This document shows positions 17,501 to 25,043 of a stretch of DNA of 64,000 nt, in pieces. The DNA lies in NCBI GenBank assembly GCA_013177795.1, contig JABLXY010000004.1:234001-298000 (forward strand), written 5' to 3'. Below the pieces are notes generated by a model. That model saw only the letters and a list, made by a program, of their open reading frames with translations. It did not search any database and had not been told where the DNA came from. The stretch is from Syntrophaceae bacterium. Lineage in GTDB: Bacteria; Desulfobacterota; Syntrophia; Syntrophales; UBA2192. Position numbers and translations under genes: made by a program. Every line of letters begins with the position of its first letter. Within the stretch, counting starts at the first letter, position 1.

Positions 17501-19166
17501 CGGGGGACTCCGGCACGACCACTTTCGCCGCGGTCTGTTCAACCGCCTGCTTCGCCTTGTTGATTGCGGCCTTCTCGGCTGCTTCGAGAGCTTCCTTCTT
17601 GGCCTTTTCCGCCAGTTCCTCACCGGCCGACTTTTCCAGCGCCTTGACAAGCTGCTGCTTGTTCTTGAGCGGGCCGATGTGGTGCTTCTTCTTGGCGTCG
17701 ATCAGGGACCCGCCCTTGAGCCCCGCGTGATCCGCTCCAGGCTCCAACTCATCGAGAAGGTCGATGACGTCCTGCTTAGTCATGTTCAGCGAGATGCCTT
17801 TGGCCTTGGCCATCTCCTGCAGCTCGACCACGGTGAGGTCGTGCAGCCCTCCGGTCGGTTGGATTTTCTTGAGCTGCTCGGCGAGTTGCTGCGCCTGTTT
17901 GAGGGATGCCTGCTTCTGGGCGAGGAGTTGGATCAGGTCGTCCTTGGTGCGGAGCAGGCCGATCTTGTGTTGTTTGAGCTTGGCGTCGAGCCCGGCTCCC
18001 GCGAGAGTGGAATGGTCCACGCCGGGCTCGGCCGCATCGAGCAGCTTGATGAAGTCGGCCTTGGTCCTGGCGATGGAGACGCCGTTCTGCTTGGCCAGGG
18101 TCTGGAGTTGCTTCACGCTCAAAGTGTTCAGGTCGGCGATCTGTCCGCCCTCGAAAGCTGCCTTGAGCTTTGCGTCTTCCGCCGCCTTGGTCTTCGCCTG
18201 CTCTTCGATGCTCTGGGGCGGGATGATGCACGCGGCGGGTTCAGCCGCCGCTTTCGCCCCCAGCTCTCCTCCGCAGATCACCAGGGGCCACGCGACCACG
18301 CTCGTGCAGCGACAGTTGGGATGGGCCGGTTGCTGGGGAAAGCGGTTCGTGTCGAACACCTTGCCGTCCAGCGGTCCGCAGACCGGGCAAACCCGCTCGT
18401 CCTCCATGGTCATCCATTCGAGCTTCCGGACTCCGACCTGGTCGTGGAACTTGAGTCGCCCCTGGTTATGGGCGCGCAGGACCTCCGTGCGGGCGATCAC
18501 CTCCATGCGGTACTGGGCCTTGGTGAACACCTTGGAACCGGCATAACGGAAGGATTCCGGGTCTTTCACCACGCGCCCGAGGTCGCGGACGATGTCCTCG
18601 ACGCCCTTACCGGTGGCGATGCCACCCATCACGACGCGTTTGACGCCGTCGGCCAGCTCGCGGTGGACGTCGCCGGCCAAGACCAGGTTGTAATTGGTCA
18701 TGAAATCGAGGGCATCTGTGTCCACCAGGGTGAACACTCGGGTGGCGAGCTTGTCGATACCTTCCGGGGTCAAGTCACGGTAGAAGGGAAGCTGGGCCGC
18801 GGCGAATTCGTCGATGCCTCGGTAGACGCCCTGGCGGAAGGATGTTTTGGCCGTCTTCCGGAAAAGCAGCGTCTGCTCCCGGTGTAGGCGGCTCGTGGTC
18901 TCCTGGATGTCGGTTTGCAGTTTCTTGAGACCTTCGAGGGCGGCGAGCTTGTTGTCAGGGAGGGAGCCGAGGCTCTTGTAGCGGAGGATGGCGCGGCGCA
19001 CCTCCTCTTCGGCGGCGGCAAGCATCGCGGTCAGTTCGGCGACCGTTTGCTCCGTATAGAGATTGCGGCCGCGGACGCTCTTCTCCGTGGCCAGACGAAT
19101 CGCTTCGGCTTGAGAAAGAGGCTGTTTGGCCGCGAGCGCACCGATCATCCCGCGCACTCCCGGCAC
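14583..19166 (-). CDS. Giant MuF-type minor head protein with kinase-like and other effector domains
   Basis: The 1527-aa product has a Mu gpF / SPP1 gp7 head domain at about residues 170-290, with ARTEVLRAHNQGR and the zinc-like pair CPVC (260) and HPNCRC (282). Several SAP/HeH-type helix-extension-helix repeats follow (344-380, 441-475, 604-640). Residues about 725-930 look like a kinase or HipA/PI-kinase-like fold: WLFKP (K738), then SNHDGHAK (821-828) and GIDKGQ (840), the N/H-D plus D pattern. The last 200 residues contain GGASYFFTRI and NETIFK, which could be an ADP-ribosyltransferase-like or other effector domain, but I cannot confirm it. This is the architecture of a polyvalent protein packaged in the capsid and delivered with DNA. 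Confidence 0.85.
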   Translation of the reverse strand: MPGVRGMIGALAAKQPLSQAEAIRLATEKSVRGRNLYTEQTVAELTAMLAAAEEEVRRAILRYKSLGSLPDNKLAALEGLKKLQTDIQETTSRLHREQTLLFRKTAKTSFRQGVYRGIDEFAAAQLPFYRDLTPEGIDKLATRVFTLVDTDALDFMTNYNLVLAGDVHRELADGVKRVVMGGIATGKGVEDIVRDLGRVVKDPESFRYAGSKVFTKAQYRMEVIARTEVLRAHNQGRLKFHDQVGVRKLEWMTMEDERVCPVCGPLDGKVFDTNRFPQQPAHPNCRCTSVVAWPLVICGGELGAKAAAEPAACIIPPQSIEEQAKTKAAEDAKLKAAFEGGQIADLNTLSVKQLQTLAKQNGVSIARTKADFIKLLDAAEPGVDHSTLAGAGLDAKLKQHKIGLLRTKDDLIQLLAQKQASLKQAQQLAEQLKKIQPTGGLHDLTVVELQEMAKAKGISLNMTKQDVIDLLDELEPGADHAGLKGGSLIDAKKKHHIGPLKNKQQLVKALEKSAGEELAEKAKKEALEAAEKAAINKAKQAVEQTAAKVVVPESPAGYADFLSAVKDAESALAASPALPQEILEGHAKELAFKKKLFQDQVASMKVGDLKTLAKDTKVKHWQWANKDELVSLFTETDPAKIEAAKAGIETKHVAWLEKHGGKKKVAAPEPAKPAPTPKPTQPSPPVFTKKGAQFEETDAAWIAKGKSGNFKPAGKAQVGGAHSKEFWTDEAGDRWLFKPVERGGDEFIAYGEEAAYKIGRLIDPDAVEVRTIRLNGRLGSIQKWRTDLKDRFDFAGLDLADLTTLDIEQIQREHVVDWLISNHDGHAKQFLRGRDGKVYGIDKGQIFKYLGEDRLAVDYHPNAKYGEQEPFYNTVFRTAKEGKVKIDPAATLRYIREVEKVADEDYLAILRPYAEGRFGGDESRKQAFYDTALARKRNLRRDFEGFYADVLGRRDFRFEDVLDALPKTRLGPTEEALLEEVRSLGWQGKVLPFDEDDIEDQNALIFVETLKGKQRTVVKMKVRPEAEGKLLDALRKAGVDTTAVRVGEALPQDVFAQDILSAVKTVNHHATDQQYNQGTLKKATDHLKALRRLADSTDPDERAMARSYIDWIEKVQEAAREHKPVAGRFDAYLKKHAAMEKKPKEAPFTVRRTKVLQAKREIKNGELVVVNEAADNSALFRGRGMKAGEQYEIDFGDGTRAVYRPWSDKNLYAQQGEFELVLPDRPDAKSLERAMERMESLGIKAGAATPQDAELLYLHKQAYLAKVDREPDYKRLVEELDRRAAGKEERVREIRGFWEKRLGVKDITRMPGYDPMGEYQAAFKDPAKRAGYRHQYRFDISDADIEKQMKGYGLHHRLTNGEDVASFIDAALGNNGAMVSTVEKLRAGVPVGGMSPEADMDTGGASYFFTRIKKLPTAGGSSDTGLYFKKRMLRRMDAISYDHDAFGRVRDEYVSNHRGSTPEEWKQFARRGGNETIFKYSVTLLDNIDVIVVGSEREKQRLIEVFHNRKIMKLPDGRKVEDIVLVR

Positions 19167-20788
19167 GCCGGCTGCCGGGACGTCGGTTCCTTTTCCCGGT
19201 CGGGGCCTTGTTCCATCGCAGCGGTCTTCGGGTCGAAGAAACGGCAGACCGGGGTATCGAAGGTGGTTTCGTTTCGCTGGACCCGGCAGTGGTTGAGATC
19301 GCCGTCGAAATGCGCGCAGTCGTCACAGACGGCGGCGATGCTTGCGCGGGCGAACGGTCCGGCCCACGATGCTTCGGCGCGGCTCCCAGCCGGGTTCTTC
19401 GCCGGGTCGAGGCCGAGCATCTCCTGCGCCGTCTCCACGCCCATGATCCCGGCGGTCACCATATCGACGATGGGCTTGATCTGCTTTTCGTCGAGCAGAT
19501 CCACCGAGCGCTTCTCGGTCTCCCGGTTGGCGGACTCGATGTCAGGGTCGAGGTCCATCTTGATTTGCAGGCTCGAACGGCTGATGAGCTTGCGGTCGTA
19601 GAGCTCGATAAGCAGGCGCTTGAAGTCGACCGCATCCGAGGGATCGAGGTCGTTGAACAGGAACTGGAGCGTCTTGTCTTCCCAGCCCTTGAGCTCCAGC
19701 CAGTCGTTGAATATCCAGTTAAGGATGATCCGGGCGACCTGTTTGATCTCCCGGATCATCACCAGCATCTTCTGGAGGCTAACCGAGGCCGTGGCGAAGT
19801 TCGGGCCGTCCCCGGTCACCAGCGACCGCGAGAGGCCCAGCGCCACGACGATGTCTTCCTTCACTTCCTTGACCTTGTCCTCGACGTTGAGGACCTGCCC
19901 CTCGGTGCCGTGGGTCTCGACCGTGACGTAGAAGGGGACGACCAAGCCGCTCTTGAGGTCCATCTTGTTGACCATGTCCCGGACCTGTTCGAGCATCTTC
20001 TGGTCGGGCATGACCATCTTCTGGCCGAACGCGCCGCCGACCTTGAGAAGCCTGAACGGCGTGGCCCAGCGTTTGGCGATGGCCTGTTCGGCCCGGCGGT
20101 AGTCGCGAAGGAGTTCGATGGACTGGAAAGCGGGAAGGACGAGAGAGTTGCCCCGTGGCGAGAAGGCCGGCGCGTCCCACTTGAGATGGAGCACCTGCTC
20201 CACCGGCAGGTCCAGCCCCTCGTCCGCGGCGGGATTGTCTTCCGGCGTCTGCCGGGCTTCGACGAGCCGCCCTTGAGCGTACTTGACCTTGACCGAAACC
20301 GGGTTGACGCAGACCAGTTCCTCCAGGTCCTTTCCGTCCTTGGTGTAGCGTTTGAACCCGACGGCGTCGCCCTTGACCAGGAGCTGGAGAATCATGTCCT
20401 TGACGAACTCGGAGACGCCCAGGCGGTCGGCGACATCCACAGCCTCCCACTTCACCTTCTCGTCATCGCCCGCGATCTTGATCTCTTCGCCCACGGCGAA
20501 GGTGCGCCAGGAGTTGACGCAGTTTTTCACCAGCGGCTCTTCGAGGTAATACTCCCAGGCCTTGCGCGCCCGGTCCTCCCAGGAGGCCGGGATCGCTTCG
20601 GATGCGTTGACCTTGCTGAACACGGACGGGTCCAAGGCCGCGGCGGCTGCCAGAGGAACGAGCACCAGACCGTCCGCTGAAAGCGGCGTCGACTCAGCGC
20701 CCGATCCGGATGCCGGGTTGTCGGATGTCGGATTGGATCGTGTTTCCACCGGGGTCCTCTCGGTTTCTTGCCCTTGTGGGCGCGACAT
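19145..20788 (-). CDS. Phage portal protein with Cys-rich C-terminus
   Basis: The 547-aa product lies directly downstream of TerL. It contains portal-like stretches: LKWDAPAFSPRGNSLVLPAF, the MLVMIREIKQVARIILN helix and an Arg-rich stem region. Portals form the dodecameric ring through which DNA is packaged. The last 80 residues hold CDDCAHF, CRVQ, CRFF and CRECAG, a small metal-binding extension not standard in portals. The start overlaps no gene; motif copy 3 ends 36 bases upstream. The gene ends 22 bases inside the MuF gene. Confidence 0.87.
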   Translation of the reverse strand: MSRPQGQETERTPVETRSNPTSDNPASGSGAESTPLSADGLVLVPLAAAAALDPSVFSKVNASEAIPASWEDRARKAWEYYLEEPLVKNCVNSWRTFAVGEEIKIAGDDEKVKWEAVDVADRLGVSEFVKDMILQLLVKGDAVGFKRYTKDGKDLEELVCVNPVSVKVKYAQGRLVEARQTPEDNPAADEGLDLPVEQVLHLKWDAPAFSPRGNSLVLPAFQSIELLRDYRRAEQAIAKRWATPFRLLKVGGAFGQKMVMPDQKMLEQVRDMVNKMDLKSGLVVPFYVTVETHGTEGQVLNVEDKVKEVKEDIVVALGLSRSLVTGDGPNFATASVSLQKMLVMIREIKQVARIILNWIFNDWLELKGWEDKTLQFLFNDLDPSDAVDFKRLLIELYDRKLISRSSLQIKMDLDPDIESANRETEKRSVDLLDEKQIKPIVDMVTAGIMGVETAQEMLGLDPAKNPAGSRAEASWAGPFARASIAAVCDDCAHFDGDLNHCRVQRNETTFDTPVCRFFDPKTAAMEQGPDREKEPTSRQPACRECAG

Positions 20789-20824
20789 TCGCGCCGTATG
20801 GCGGGGATAGCCCGCCCCTGGGGT

Positions 20825-20854
20825 TATCTACCGGAGGCGGGGAAGGAACGTCGG
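20825..20854 (-). promoter_or_regulatory. Sigma-regulon motif copy 3 (upstream of portal)
   Basis: CCGAC, 13 bases, CTCCGGTAGATA, then ACC. One base of the core differs (A for G at position 10). It lies between the TerL stop (20917) and the portal start (20788), 36 bases before the latter. Confidence 0.7.
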
Positions 20855-20916
20855 TGGGCGGGATACGGCAAGACTTGGATGATTCCAAAGGACGAAGGGG
20901 AACGCATCCTCCCGAA

Positions 20917-22443
20917 TCAGATAAACACCGGGTCAGTCGTCAGCGGCACCAAGGAAACCGTCTCCTCGCCCACTTGGTTGAGGACGGCCTGCTCCCGGGC
21001 CAGCATGGCGCAGCGCACGGCGTCGATGACGTGGTCGTTGCCCTTTGAGTAGACGATGCGTCCGTCGTGCAGCGTATAGGTGTGGGTGGTGAACTGGTCC
21101 TCGATCTCCAGGTCCTCGACGGGGAACACGAGCTGACGTCGCTGCAGCGCCCCGGCGATAAGGCTGGTCATGAATTCCTTGGTCCGCTTCCTGACCTCGT
21201 GGCCGTCGCGCACGGCCAGGGTGGTCATGCCCCCGAAGTCGTAACCGCGCAGCCGTCCTTGAAGAACCAAGTCCTTGTACTTGTCCAGGGTAAGCAGTTC
21301 CTGCACGACGGCCATTCCGTTGCCGCCGTTGTCCACACCGATGCCCGCGGCTGTGTAATACCGGTCCAGAAGCGCGATGGTCTGGGCGATGTGCGGATAG
21401 GCCACGTGCTCCATGCGGACCCGCAGGACCAGCTTGACGATCTTACGCTCGGGCAGTTCGATTTCCTGGAAAACGACGATCTCCGTCGGGTCGTTGGTGT
21501 AGCCGAGGTCGCCGCCGATCCAATAGACGCCGGTCCGCGGCATGAGATTGAGCAGCATCTCCAGGCGGTCGTGGGATTCCTCCTCGGTGGCGCAGCCACG
21601 CAGATCCTCGCCGGTGACGACGACCTTCTGATACTCGACCACGTCCTGTCGGCAGAGATTGAGGTGCTCGACATTGAACGCGCCATAGGAAGGCTTGCCG
21701 TGTTCGCCGGCCACCTCGTGCTGCCAGCCCGCGCTGTCCCGCCCGCCATAGAATTCCAGCAGCTCGGCCTCGCGCTCCTGGGTCCACGCCGGGTGCAGCC
21801 AGGAAGGCCAGCGGAATACCCGGAACTGGGTCGAGCCCGTCAAGCGGTAATAGGTCGTGTCGCGCAGCCCGTTTGGCGTCGAATAGATGCGCAGTCTGCC
21901 GCCCGACTTCAGACACTGGCGCAGGGCTTTCCATGCCCGCTCGGTGAGCCACGCTCCTTCGTCTACCCAGACACGGTCCACATGCAGCGAGCGGAAAGCA
22001 TCGCCGTACGCTCCGGCGGGCCGAAAGTAGAGGATAGCGCCGTTGGTGAATTCGAGCCGGAAGTAGGGTTTGCGGTGAATTTTGGGCTTGCCGTATTTGG
22101 TGAGAGCCACGCTGACCATGAGGTCCGGGTTGGCGTCGAGCTGGAACTCGATCTCCTCGATCAGCGTGTCGAGATGTCCCTGGTGAGGCGCGCCGACGAG
22201 TCCCTGGCAGCCCCGGTTGGTGAAGGCGAAATGCAGGGCGTCGGTGGTGATGCAGACGCTCTTGCCCACGTCGCGCCCGTCCAGGTGGATGATGTTCTTG
22301 TCCGGGCAGAGCAGGTCCTCGGCTTGGTGCGGCCAGTAGACCCGTTGTCCCCCGTCGCGGTTGCGCAGGTATCCCTGTCCCCATAGGACCGGGTCCGCCA
22401 GGGTCTCCGCCAGTTTGCGCTCCTTGGCGGACATGCGGGCCAT
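20917..22443 (-). CDS. terL: Terminase large subunit
   Basis: The 508-aa ATPase-nuclease motor cuts and packages phage DNA. GRDVGKS (about residue 56) is the Walker A-like loop and RVWVDEG the Walker B. The RNase H-like nuclease region has GGDLGYTNDPTE, then GVDNGGNGMAV and a final HVIDAVRCA with the third acidic residue. Length fits the family. The ATG at 22443 overlaps the stop of a small membrane protein (TAATG), so the two are coupled. TerS-like and TerL genes are split here by a recombinase block on the other strand. Confidence 0.95.
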   Translation of the reverse strand: MARMSAKERKLAETLADPVLWGQGYLRNRDGGQRVYWPHQAEDLLCPDKNIIHLDGRDVGKSVCITTDALHFAFTNRGCQGLVGAPHQGHLDTLIEEIEFQLDANPDLMVSVALTKYGKPKIHRKPYFRLEFTNGAILYFRPAGAYGDAFRSLHVDRVWVDEGAWLTERAWKALRQCLKSGGRLRIYSTPNGLRDTTYYRLTGSTQFRVFRWPSWLHPAWTQEREAELLEFYGGRDSAGWQHEVAGEHGKPSYGAFNVEHLNLCRQDVVEYQKVVVTGEDLRGCATEEESHDRLEMLLNLMPRTGVYWIGGDLGYTNDPTEIVVFQEIELPERKIVKLVLRVRMEHVAYPHIAQTIALLDRYYTAAGIGVDNGGNGMAVVQELLTLDKYKDLVLQGRLRGYDFGGMTTLAVRDGHEVRKRTKEFMTSLIAGALQRRQLVFPVEDLEIEDQFTTHTYTLHDGRIVYSKGNDHVIDAVRCAMLAREQAVLNQVGEETVSLVPLTTDPVFI

Positions 22444-22559
22444 TAAGACGGCCTCGCCATAAAAAATCCCCAGGGGACCATTTTAAACAACATGGCCAAC
22501 GATGCCGCCAGGATTGCAACCACAATCGCCCGCAATATGAGTTCAAATTCCTTTTTCAC
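22443..22559 (-). CDS. 38-aa membrane peptide coupled to TerL
   Basis: A GTG at 22559 starts a 38-aa peptide with one hydrophobic helix (AIVVAILAASLAMLFKMV) after a charged N-terminus. AGGCAGG precedes it. Its TAA overlaps the TerL start as TAATG. Codon-level overlap and the ribosome site make it likely to be translated. Function unknown. Confidence 0.55.
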   Translation of the reverse strand: MKKEFELILRAIVVAILAASLAMLFKMVPWGFFMARPS

Positions 22560-22616
22560 GATTGCCTGCCTTTCACTGCAATGTTTGTACATTCATGCAA
22601 ATACCGATGGAACGCC

Positions 22617-22659
22617 TTGACTTCCTGCGCACACGAAGCCTGTATGTGAATGTGCGCAG
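22617..22659 (+). promoter_or_regulatory. Putative recombinase promoter with a 9-bp inverted repeat operator
   Basis: TTGACT (22617-22622) is followed after 18 bases by TGTATG. CTGCGCACA (22625-22633) and TGTGCGCAG (22651-22659) are perfect inverted repeats 17 bases apart that bracket the -10 region. This looks like a repressor site on the promoter of the plus-strand recombinase genes. The -10 match is weak. Confidence 0.5.
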
Positions 22660-22704
22660 GGCTTTGAAATACAAGGACTTGAGCCGTTTGAAAGGAGGTG
22701 CCGA

Positions 22705-22779
22705 ATGAGCTTTTTCGAACCCGAGACCATCCGGATCGGGAAACCTGAACTCAGCGAACGAAAGGAGAACGAGTCATGA
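22705..22779 (+). CDS. 24-aa leader peptide of the recombinase operon
   Basis: ATG at 22705 with AAGGAGGT five bases upstream encodes MSFFEPETIRIGKPELSERK plus four residues. Its TGA overlaps the ATG of the next gene (ATGA). A strong ribosome site on so short a frame suggests translational coupling or a leader role. Confidence 0.5.
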   Translation: MSFFEPETIRIGKPELSERKENES

Positions 22780-23177
22780 ACGAGACCCTGCATCAGGCCG
22801 CCCAGGCCTATCTGGAAAACCTGCGGACCCAGGGGAAAAAGGAGCGGACGCTCTACACCTACGGCAAGGACTTCGAGCAGATCGAGGCCTTCTTCGGTGC
22901 GGAGCGCAAGCTGTCCAGCGTCCTCATTCCGCACGTGGGAAAATTCTTCAAGTCCGATGCGCTGCTCAAGCTGCCCAACGGGCGGGAGCGCTCCGTGCCC
23001 ACGGTCGAGAAGACCAAGCGGGTGCTCCGCATGTTTCTGATCTGGGCCAAGGATACCGGCCGCATCGACAAGCTGCCCCTGCCCAAGGACACGCCCATGG
23101 GCCGGAGCGCCAAGAAAGGAGGAGAGCGTAATGACGAACACGACGCCATCGAGGCTCCGGCTGCTGAGCAGTCCTGA
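22776..23177 (+). CDS. Stand-alone core-binding (SAM-like) domain of a tyrosine recombinase
   Basis: The 133-aa product, MNETLHQAAQAYLENLRTQG, resembles the N-terminal four-helix core-binding domain of phage integrases (repeated HAYxxxL...RKERTLYTYGKDFEQIEAFFG pattern). It stops without any catalytic domain, and its 3' end overlaps the full recombinase gene by 47 bases. AAAGGAG precedes the start. It could bind the same crossover site as an accessory or antagonist of the full-length enzyme. The domain call is by resemblance; role is inferred. Confidence 0.7.
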   Translation: MNETLHQAAQAYLENLRTQGKKERTLYTYGKDFEQIEAFFGAERKLSSVLIPHVGKFFKSDALLKLPNGRERSVPTVEKTKRVLRMFLIWAKDTGRIDKLPLPKDTPMGRSAKKGGERNDEHDAIEAPAAEQS

Positions 23178-24090
23178 GCCTTCAGACGCGCGGCCCGGTT
23201 TCACCGACGCCTTGGAAGCCTTCGGCAGGAGGCTCGCGGCCGAAGGGCGTTCGGAGAACACCATCAGCGCATACCTGCGCGATCTCTCGTACTTGTCCGA
23301 GACGCTCATCCGGAGGCATCCGGAAACCGCTCCGGACGAGGTGACCAGCGCCATGATCGACGAGGCGCTGACCTCACCGCAGGTGACGACCTCGGCCAGG
23401 GGCGGCGTCCGGTCGCCGGCATCCATGCATCGGTTCAAGGCGGCCGTCCGGTCGTTCTTCACCTGGGCCGAGCGGAACGGGATCGTCCGGGAGAATCCGG
23501 CCGGGTCGTTGACCCTTCGCAGGCTTCCCCGGACTCCGCCCAAGTTTCTGACCGAGGCCGAGAAGCGCCGTCTGCTCAAGGAACTTCGCGGCAGGGCATC
23601 CTCCCTGGCGATCCGGGACCGCGCCATCATCGAGGTCTTCCTCGGGACCGGCATCCGGCTGCAGGAACTCGTCGACCTGGACATCGAAGACGTGGACCTC
23701 GACGCCAAGCATCTCCGCGTGCTCGCCAAGGGCTCCGTCCCGCAAGTGAAATTTCTAAAGTCCACTCTGCGCTCCCTCCTGCGGAGTTACCTGGTCGAGC
23801 GCCGACGCCGGGGCGACGGCGAATGCCGGGCTTTGTTCCTCTCCAACCGCGGGGAGCGGCTCTGCGAGCGGCAGGTGGCCAGGCGGCTCGAGTATTGGCT
23901 CAAGGCTGCCGGCATCGACAAGAAGCTCAGTCCGCATGCGCTGCGTCATACCTTCGCCACCCACCTCTACAGCCGGACCGGGGACATCCTGGTGGTCCAG
24001 CGGGCCCTTGGGCACCGGGACCTGTCGACTACCCAGGTCTACACCCACCTCGTGGACGGCGCGCTGGAGGACGCCCTCGAGCGCCTCTGA
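23131..24090 (+). CDS. Tyrosine recombinase (XerC/XerD-like)
   Basis: The 319-aa product has a SAM-like N-terminal domain and a complete catalytic domain: Arg in GTGIRLQEL (about residue 173), a Lys in the beta-hairpin (AKGSVPQVKFLK), HALRHTFATHL (His/Arg pair), GHRDLSTTQVYTH with the second His and the nucleophile Tyr. Strand exchange is therefore likely. It starts at an ATG with AAAGGAGG upstream. It lies on the opposite strand to all neighbours, between TerL and TerS-like genes. A 28-bp Xer-type crossover site lies about 210 bases downstream. Confidence 0.92.
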   Translation: MTNTTPSRLRLLSSPEPSDARPGFTDALEAFGRRLAAEGRSENTISAYLRDLSYLSETLIRRHPETAPDEVTSAMIDEALTSPQVTTSARGGVRSPASMHRFKAAVRSFFTWAERNGIVRENPAGSLTLRRLPRTPPKFLTEAEKRRLLKELRGRASSLAIRDRAIIEVFLGTGIRLQELVDLDIEDVDLDAKHLRVLAKGSVPQVKFLKSTLRSLLRSYLVERRRRGDGECRALFLSNRGERLCERQVARRLEYWLKAAGIDKKLSPHALRHTFATHLYSRTGDILVVQRALGHRDLSTTQVYTHLVDGALEDALERL

Positions 24091-24159
24091 TCCGCAGCCG
24101 ACCATGGAAGCCAAGCGGTCCACCCGGGCCGCTTTTCCATTCCCGCCTTCGGACAGGCA

Positions 24160-24285
24160 ATGACAGAGGAAAGAGACAGTCCGCCTACAGTCGCGTCCCC
24201 GAACACATCCGCAGGCAATGATGCGGGCAGCATCGGAGCCTTCGGGAGCCGGGCGGAAGCATTGATTGAGAGAACCTTCCGGTGA
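24160..24285 (+). CDS. Possible 41-aa protein after the recombinase
   Basis: An ATG at 24160 opens 41 codons (MTEERDSPPTVASPNTSAGN and 21 more), ending 12 bases before the crossover site. The ribosome site is weak (ACAGG). It may be chance; the composition is not clearly coding. Confidence 0.25.
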   Translation: MTEERDSPPTVASPNTSAGNDAGSIGAFGSRAEALIERTFR

Positions 24286-24296
24286 CCGGCGGCTTC

Positions 24297-24330
24297 GGAA
24301 TGTCAGAGAACACGTCTTATCCGACATTCC
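24297..24330 (+). other. Xer-type (dif-like) recombination core site
   Basis: The arms ATGTCAGAGAA (24300-24310) and TTATCCGACAT (24317-24327) are inverted repeats matching at 9 of 11 positions, separated by a 6-base spacer CACGTC, the geometry of XerCD/dif sites. Counting flanking bases, 12 of 14 arm positions match. A half-site TTATCCGAC recurs at 24392-24400 inside the TerS-like gene. The site lies close to a full tyrosine recombinase. It is intact, so the element is not split at this point in this sequence. Function inferred from geometry. Confidence 0.65.
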
Positions 24331-24401
24331 CAGGCCGGGGGTCGCCGCAAGTCCGCGTGTTTCGCGGGTCGCTGCATGGCATACGGTGGTGTTATCCGAC
24401 C

Positions 24402-24938
24402 TCATTTCCGTGTTTTCCCTCTCGCGGTCTTTTTCCGGGCCGGTTTCTTCTGGGACTCCGCCAGCTTTTCAAGCAGGGCCGTGGCCCACTCAGCCGGCGT
24501 CGTCTCCGGTCCCTGGGATGCCTCACCCTCACGGGCGATCTTCGTTGCCTTGAGGTCCTTGAGGTGACAGCGGATCATCCGGTCCAGTCGCTCGGCGGCG
24601 TCCCAGTCGCCGGACTCCTGCGCCCGTCCCAGCTTGAGAAAATAGACCGCCACCAGCTCGACCTGCATGAAGTCAGAGCTCTTGTTGAACACGAAGTCCT
24701 GGTAGAGCTGGCCGATGATGGCCTCGAAGAGGGGACGCTCCTCCGGTGAGAGGAAGCGGTCGGCGTAGATGCCGTGGCGCAGACTGTTCTGGTTGCCAGG
24801 GACTGCGCCGCTGCCGGTCCGCGCTTTGGCGGTCTTGCGGACCTCCTGCTCGGACGCAGCGTTGCGGTGCCAGCGTTTGAGCTGACCCGCGTCGTGTTTT
24901 CCGATCCTGTCTTGGGCCTTGTCGTCTGCCATGATCAC
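24402..24938 (-). CDS. Terminase small subunit-like protein
   Basis: The 178-aa product starts at GTG (24938) or at the ATG 6 bases later. It has a basic N-terminal region with GNQNSLRHGIYADRFLSPEE, the xxxLRHGIY motif typical of small packaging proteins that recognise DNA, a helical middle, and a Lys/Arg-rich tail (KKPARKKTARGKTRK). It lies upstream of TerL in transcription order, with the recombinase block between. Motif copy 4 is 75 bases upstream. Family call moderate. Confidence 0.68.
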   Translation of the reverse strand: MIMADDKAQDRIGKHDAGQLKRWHRNAASEQEVRKTAKARTGSGAVPGNQNSLRHGIYADRFLSPEERPLFEAIIGQLYQDFVFNKSSDFMQVELVAVYFLKLGRAQESGDWDAAERLDRMIRCHLKDLKATKIAREGEASQGPETTPAEWATALLEKLAESQKKPARKKTARGKTRK

Positions 24939-25013
24939 CGCGTTTTTCGTTTCGGCATCTCGGGGTTCGGGGCGGAAGGCGGATTTCGCCCTCTTCAGGG
25001 GAAACCCCCTCGA

Positions 25014-25043
25014 TACCTACCGGAGCGAATCGCGATGCGTCGG
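25014..25043 (-). promoter_or_regulatory. Sigma-regulon motif copy 4 (upstream of TerS-like gene)
   Basis: CCGAC, 13 bases containing the palindrome ATCGCGAT, CTCCGGTAGGTA, then TCG. It overlaps the end of the 88-aa gene, whose stop codon TAG is formed by the motif core itself (CGG TAG). All 17 defined positions match the consensus. Confidence 0.72.

Noticed and set aside
16563-18887. Plus-strand frame of over 700 codons opposite the MuF gene
   Set aside because: It is a shadow in GC-rich DNA; the minus-strand product has clear domains and the plus one has none.
24392-24400. Second TTATCCGAC as another crossover site
   Set aside because: The opposite arm does not match, so it is only a half-site.
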